A stretch of 64,000 nt of DNA. It comes from Taiwanofungus camphoratus. Its lineage: Eukaryota > Basidiomycota > Agaricomycetes > Polyporales > Taiwanofungaceae. Shown here piece by piece: positions 59,199 through 64,000 of this stretch; within the stretch, counting starts at the first letter, position 1; every line of letters starts with the position of its first letter. Under the pieces are notes generated by a model, which ran no database searches, was not told the origin of the DNA, and saw nothing but the letters and a program-made list of their open reading frames with translations. The stretch covers positions 1,364,001 through 1,428,000 of the forward strand of contig CP021220.1 in the NCBI GenBank assembly GCA_003999685.1, given 5' to 3'. The position numbers and the translations under genes are program-made.

Positions 59199-59930
59199 AG
59201 CGAGCAGACTAAAGGGTACTATGGATGCCTAGGTGGTAATTGGGAAAGGAGGATGAGAATAGAGACATCATTGATCCAGTACTTGTTATAAGTGTCGAAA
59301 GTCGATGAAACTGACAATTTGAAGTCATTCTGATCAGTAAGACAGCATGGACACAATAATCTCGGACATCTCCTTGGCAGTCATATCGGATGCCTTACAA
59401 GAACAGCTGCAGACTGCCACGGTAAATTGCTCAGGACATGATGTCTGCGCGGTAACTGCTAGCAGATAAACCTCCCAAGTTGCGGCACTTGTGCGGTCGG
59501 TACCGATCAATACCGAGCCTGGGTAGTGAGCAGAAACTTGCCCTATAGTCATTGCAGTATTACCCCATTAGCCTCAACCCACGATTGGTCGCCACACTAT
59601 TCTACACACATGTGACATCCAGAATTTGCCCTCCTGACGCGGTCCAAACTACCAACCGCTGAGCAAGAACACAGATGTTACGTGATTCATGCACGACCAG
59701 TGTTTCAGCAGCTTGAGATCTCCACTCCGAAAACGAGGCAGTGAAGCGCAGGGAAATGAACAACAGTATATCCAGTTTCCGGCATCCCGTCTACTCCTTA
59801 TGAACTGAGACTGACGGAATAGATACAGCAGCAGTGCGGGTCTCATGCACGAGCGTTTGCATGATCATACAGATAAGAGCGATGCCTATGACGGAGATAC
59901 ACAATGTGACATAACAAAAAAGACCTGCCC
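59199..59930. other. Intergenic stretch with doubtful minus-strand frames
   Basis: Minus-strand frames at 59334-59552 (with a Cys-rich CSCSCK patch) and 59649-59846 have no family motif and no clear exon chain. Nothing is supported. The right part holds the trailer of RPS28. Confidence 0.4.
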
Positions 59931-60322
59931 TCAGCGGAGACGGCTGATATTATCCACAAGATAAGCAGGACGAATGCACTTAAAGTATGAGAACACGTAC
60001 CGAGCCTCACGCTCACTCTCCAGAAGAGCTAATATATCCTTCTCCCGAACGGGGCCCTTCACGTTACGGATGATTGTTCGGCTAGGATCGTCCATGAACT
60101 CGACACGGACTTGTGTAACACCTCCACGAGAACCAGTGCGCCCAAGGACCTATGAAAGAAAGTAACATCCGTACTGTTTATTAAGTGTGCAAAACTAATC
60201 GACACTGTAAACTGGAGTGAACCTTGACGACAGTTGCGAGCTTGACGGGAGCTTTGGAAGAATCCTATTAAAAATTTTTAGCTTCCCAGTCATACACAGA
60301 CGGGTTTGAGAATTCTCACCAT
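59931..60322 (-). CDS. RPS28: 40S ribosomal protein S28 (eS28)
   Basis: Four exons join exactly to 68 residues, the family length: 60320-60322 (the ATG alone), 60223-60264, 60001-60149 and 59931-59943. The product reads [59 protein letters not shown] and SEREARRLR. eS28 sits near the mRNA exit of the small subunit. An intron directly after the start codon is known from other ribosomal protein genes and may help expression. No second copy is in the window. Confidence 0.96.
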
Positions 60323-60562
60323 TTTTGAAAGAGAGGTGTGTGCCGAGGACGAAACTTAGGACACTTTTGAAGTCGGTGTACTGAGAGGAAAAAATAAGGT
60401 TCATGGTTTCAGCTACTAACGATCATCCGAGTCGGCAACCTCCGGTGGCTGAGGACCTGACGGCCCACATATCTATTCAAGATTTCCATTGCTACAGATA
60501 ACTAGGACAACGAATATATCATATTCAGACGTAGTTTGAACCACATCTCAATGTTGCTCAGG

Positions 60563-62095
60563 TCAAGCAGGCGTCCGAGCCGCTCTAAGGCTCTTGACTA
60601 TCTCTGAATCGGGGACAAGCTTTCTGGCCCTATTCTCAGTAGCTTTCCCTCGCAATACGTTCTCGATGTAGAATTCTCCAGCCTGTTTAAGTTTTAGGAA
60701 CGATGCATATACAAAGAATGAGAGCATACTTACCTTGTAACTACTTCGCACAAGCGGTCCACTCGCAACATATAGGAATCCCATGTCTTCCGCGATCTGC
60801 TTCCACCGTTGAAACTCAGCGGGTTCAACATAGCGGTCAACCTTCATATGTCGCTTCGTGGGCCTCATGTACTGGCCGAATGTGACGACGTCCACATCGA
60901 TCTTTCGAAGTTCTGTAACAGGCATCGAGCAGACGTTAGCCGAATGATAGTCGTGGGCAATATATCGCACGCACCCCGCAAAGCATCCATGACCTGGTCT
61001 TCCGACTCGCCCACGCCGAGCATGATGCTTGTCTTAGTGACCCGTACACCCTCCTTCTTGGCATGCTCAAGTACACTCAAACTCTGTCTAAAGGTGGCAC
61101 GTCGGTCGCGCACGAAAGGGGTCATTGCTTCCACGGTTTCGATGTTATGAGCATACACGTCCAGTCCGGACTTAGCGACGATAGAGACATGTGCGAGAGA
61201 TCCGGCAAAATCGCCAGTCAGTGCCTCCACAAGTATTTGCGGAGCTCTGTTAGGCGGTGAGAAGGGCGGATAATATGATACGACTCGTGTACGCACTTGT
61301 GTTTTATCTTCCTGATTGTCTCTGCAAAGTGATGTGCACCACCATCCGCCAGGTCTTCAACATAGAAGTCAGCTTCATGCACACAAGGCCCGAATAATAA
61401 CCTTGGAAACAAAAAAGATTCATGTACTTACCATCTCGGTCCACACTAGTGAGCACGATATAACCTAACCCCCAGCGGCTGATGGCCTCCGCAGTGTTCT
61501 CAGGTTCATGGGGGTCAAGGGGAGGAGGCGCACGTGAAGTCTTTACTGAACAGAACCTGCATCCTCTGGTACAGGTGTCACCCATCAACTGCATACGTCA
61601 TCCACACGTAACACATAAGAAGAGACGTCTCGCAGAATTAACAAGGAGCGTTGTCACCATGATTGTCGCTGTAGCGGCCCTCCGGCCCTCTTCTGTCGTC
61701 GCACCTTCCTTGCCACCCCAGCAATCACCAATATTTGGGCACCGTGCCTCTTCACACACAGTGTGCAGATTAAGTCCCCGCAGGTCGTTCTTGATCTTGG
61801 TGAATGATGGCCCCTTGGGAATGGAAGTCTTTAGATAGGATGGAAGACGAGGTCTAGTACACAGTCAACCCCCAGCAATACATGAGAGCGAAGAAACTGA
61901 CCCTTTGGTGTTGCCAAGAACGACCCTTTCAGGTACACTGTCTGCTATGAAGTCGTCTAATGTAGGCCCCTCGGCGAGAGTCTGACCAAAGCTGGTCTTG
62001 GACGAGGATGTAGTAGCTAGAGTGCGAACATGAGAGTGTCGCGCGACACGGGCGGAGCGCAACAGCGGATTCGCAGCACAGGAAGGCCGAACCAT
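60563..62095 (-). CDS. LIP5: Lipoyl synthase, mitochondrial
   Basis: This radical-SAM enzyme inserts two sulfurs into octanoyl groups on lipoate-dependent proteins such as pyruvate dehydrogenase. The start at 62095 gives a presequence ([20 protein letters not shown]). The auxiliary cluster motif is [13 protein letters not shown], and the SAM cluster motif is [17 protein letters not shown] (CX3CX2C). Further family blocks are [80 protein letters not shown] and [20 protein letters not shown]. It ends [20 protein letters not shown]. About eight introns are inferred; length is near 390 residues. Divergent from CMC1. Confidence 0.95.
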
Positions 62096-62306
62096 GGACA
62101 AGACCTGGAGACAGCAGCCGAAGCAAGCTATGGAAAGACAGGACCAGATTATAGGCAAGCGGCGCCCAGGATGTAACGATCTTTAATATCCCCACTCCGT
62201 TCCGCTTACGTGCCCAAATAAGGAAACAGTCGGCATCATGTCGGCGTTCCGCTGTGGTCTCACTAGCATTAGCGACAGACGCTTTCGCTGACTGTTGTGT
62301 GCTGCG
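62096..62306. promoter_or_regulatory. Bidirectional promoter, LIP5 / CMC1
   Basis: Only 211 bases lie between the two divergent start codons; both products are mitochondrial. No individual site is singled out. Confidence 0.5.
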
Positions 62307-62717
62307 ATGAATGCCCTCTCGCGCCGCGAGGAGGATACGCTCGTGAAAACGGCCAAAGCCAAAGCGCTAAAGGAATGTGACCCCATTGTGAAAGGTATGG
62401 CGATTCATCATGTGGATGACATGCTTATTTAAAGTCGCCGTGTGTGCTAGAATTTGCAGACTGTGCTACAGGGCGTGTATTCTCTGTAGCTTGGAAGTGC
62501 AGGGACAAGTACAAGGCAGTGCAAGACTGCATGGTCCAGTAGTGAGTGGCCCCTTTTGATCATGATGTCTCCTTCGTTTGTTTTTGATCTCTTTCGAGGA
62601 TCTAACTCGCATGTCCAACGTGACTACAGTACAGGACCTGAGCCTATGGCTGCAATGCGGGCAGAGTACCTCCGCTTGCGAGATGCCCAACAAGCAGGTG
62701 GAACAATACTTTCATGA
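62307..62717 (+). CDS. CMC1: COX assembly mitochondrial protein 1 (twin CX9C)
   Basis: Cmc1 is a copper-related intermembrane-space factor for cytochrome c oxidase assembly, imported by the Mia40 pathway. Exons 62307-62394, 62451-62541 and 62630-62717 join to 88 residues. The product starts MNALSRREEDTLVKTAKAKA and shows two CX9C motifs: CDPIVKEFADC and CRDKYKAVQDC, the first followed by ATGRVFSVAWK, as in Cmc1. It ends with MRAEYLRLRDAQQAGGTILS. No presequence is needed for this import route. The frame was chosen because it alone gives both Cys pairs. Confidence 0.92.
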
Positions 62718-63050
62718 CAGCAGGACCATATCACATGAAGTCACATTTCCTGTCTCCTTGCCACAAACAAAGTGTCAGATACTCAACCAATCTTTTCCAA
62801 GTATCTTGTCCCAGTTGAGTACAGGATGGATCACAGCGAAGGTGATATCCGCGCTCATCCGAGATTTTGCCACTCGAGCAAGTGATGACATTATAATACA
62901 GGACTGCATGTACCACAGATCCACGTTTACTGGGCGCAATAAAAACATTTGGTATTCGGATCGGTATAGATAGATGCGAGCTTTCTTCCCGACTATTTTC
63001 TGCTTGCGGCAATCCATTGCGTGCGGAATGCCATAAATGACGTGATTAGA
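62718..63050. other. Convergent intergenic stretch, nothing supported
   Basis: About 330 bases between CMC1 and PEX11 3' ends. The minus frames at 62731-63017 have no family motif and look accidental. Confidence 0.5.
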
Positions 63051-64000
63051 CTAACAGGTGAAGGTCAGTACTTCGAGTCTTAGATAATTTTGGACAGTCA
63101 AAACCGACCCGAATATGCCAAGAATGCCATCATTGAAGTTGACCAGGCCGATGTTACTAGCAGGGATCCAGATGTCGAGCAGGTCAATGATGAATTGGTA
63201 GCGGGTTGCTTCTCGTGCGCTGAGAAACACGTCAGCAGAATGAGACACGTTGCCACATAGACACTGACGCTTGCAAAGAGCTAAGTCTGAGGTCACGATC
63301 TGTCTCATCCCCCTTCTCCACTATTCGTGCACTACTCAGCTTCTTGACTTCATTCGCTAATCTCCCGGCCTGAAAAGCATGGGGTGAGATGGAGTCACAT
63401 TCGAAGGGAGCAAGTAGGCAATGGCCACCTTGAGAAGACCGTGCGTGATGCTGAAGAGAATGCCTGCAAACCAGAAACGACTGGCCATCTTGTTGACCTT
63501 CTCCGCCGTAGAAGGCTTGAAGTTGAAGAATTTGACAGCATTAACCTGCCAAATGTCGAAAAGGATCATAACCATCGACATAACTTCTGAGAAAGCGGAT
63601 CAACGTACCCAGACAAGGGCATCGTATGTGAGGTAGCCGAAGTAACTTAGTTGTCGGCCGATGGCTGTAAGCTGCTCGCTCGCGTCTCCAGATATCTGGG
63701 CAGCACGCAAAGCAGCCTGCAGGTGCTCCAACGGTTTCCCCAGTCGCATGACTGGTATTTATCCAGCCTCCACGTCAGGGATACCATGGCTGGTTGTTCA
63801 GACGTACTCACGTTTCCTGGCGAGCGCGAGGTGGGACTTTAAAGCGTTCCATCTCGAGGCTTCAACCTTGTATCCGCGAGAGAGTAGCAGCCATGCTAGA
63901 AAGCGCGCAAAATACTGGACAGCACGATATGCCTACATACGCATGGAAGTCAGATAACGAGGGTGACCTGAGAACCGGGAGAGCAGTTACCTTATCCCTC
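63051..64000 (-). CDS. PEX11: Peroxisomal membrane protein PEX11 (5' part outside window)
   Basis: Pex11 bends and elongates the peroxisomal membrane before fission. The gene runs off the right edge, so the N-terminus is missing. Readable blocks, in order, are AYRAVQYFARFLAWLLLSRG, ASRWNALKSHLALARK, LGKPLEHLQAALRA, WVNAVKFFNFKPSTAEKVNK, MASRFWFAGILFSITHGLLK, AGRLANEVKKLSSARIVEKG and YQFIIDLLDIWIPASNIGL followed by VNFNDGILGIFGSVLTV. The amphipathic regions and the final WIPA...NDG membrane segment are family hallmarks. At least five introns are inferred. The last residues (LRLEVLTFTC) may be read slightly past the usual end. Confidence 0.87.

Overview
The window is a 64 kb piece of a filamentous basidiomycete genome, most likely an Agaricomycete. 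The evidence is dense gene packing on both strands, many 45-90 nt GT-AG introns with short exons, frequent head-to-head gene pairs, C/T-rich tracts upstream of genes, and protein types typical of mushrooms: small secreted Gly/Ser-rich proteins, F-box/LRR proteins, Ser/Thr-rich single-pass membrane proteins, and a CDC11 septin. Coding regions were read by translating exons and joining them by hand at splice sites, so exon edges are inferred. No rRNA, tRNA, CRISPR or recognisable virus-derived element was seen.

Layout. 0.5-3.7 kb: prohibitin PHB1 and a three-RRM PUB1/TIA-1-type RNA-binding protein. 4.3-8.7 kb: three small secreted-protein genes with similar signal peptides, dibasic (Kex2-like) sites and low-complexity or repeated C-terminal parts, interrupted by a 227 bp CACTA-like MITE. 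9.2-11.4 kb: ATG16 and YPT7/RAB7 head to head. 12-14.8 kb: a PH-ORD oxysterol-binding protein. 15-22.5 kb: an aconitase (ACO2-like) convergent with mitochondrial MSH1, which is head to head with septin CDC11 (22.8-24.5 kb). 25.8-28.9 kb: an MIT-domain protein. 29.7-31.6 kb: an INO80 subunit 1 (IES1)-like gene, divergent from an erythromycin-esterase-family gene (32-34 kb). 34.4-36.7 kb: a Ser/Thr-rich single-pass membrane protein. 37.3-40.7 kb: a very long alpha/beta hydrolase. 42.1-43.2 kb: an F-box/LRR-like protein. 43.7-47.5 kb: an amino-acid transporter and an acyltransferase. 50.1-52 kb: a second IES1-like gene. 52.7-54 kb: an unknown Pro/Ser-rich protein. 54.8-57.8 kb: LYS1 and KAE1 head to head. 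58.1-59.2 kb: a GT8 glycosyltransferase. 59.9-60.3 kb: RPS28. 60.5-62.7 kb: lipoyl synthase and CMC1 head to head. 63-64 kb: PEX11, running off the right end.

Most genes are housekeeping and functionally independent. Two adjacent pairs could be co-regulated because both members act in the same compartment or process: ATG16/YPT7 (autophagosome formation and vacuole fusion) and LIP5/CMC1 (mitochondrion). The least ordinary parts are the secreted-repeat trio with its MITE (4.3-8.7 kb) and the presence of two diverged IES1-like genes about 19 kb apart in opposite orientation.
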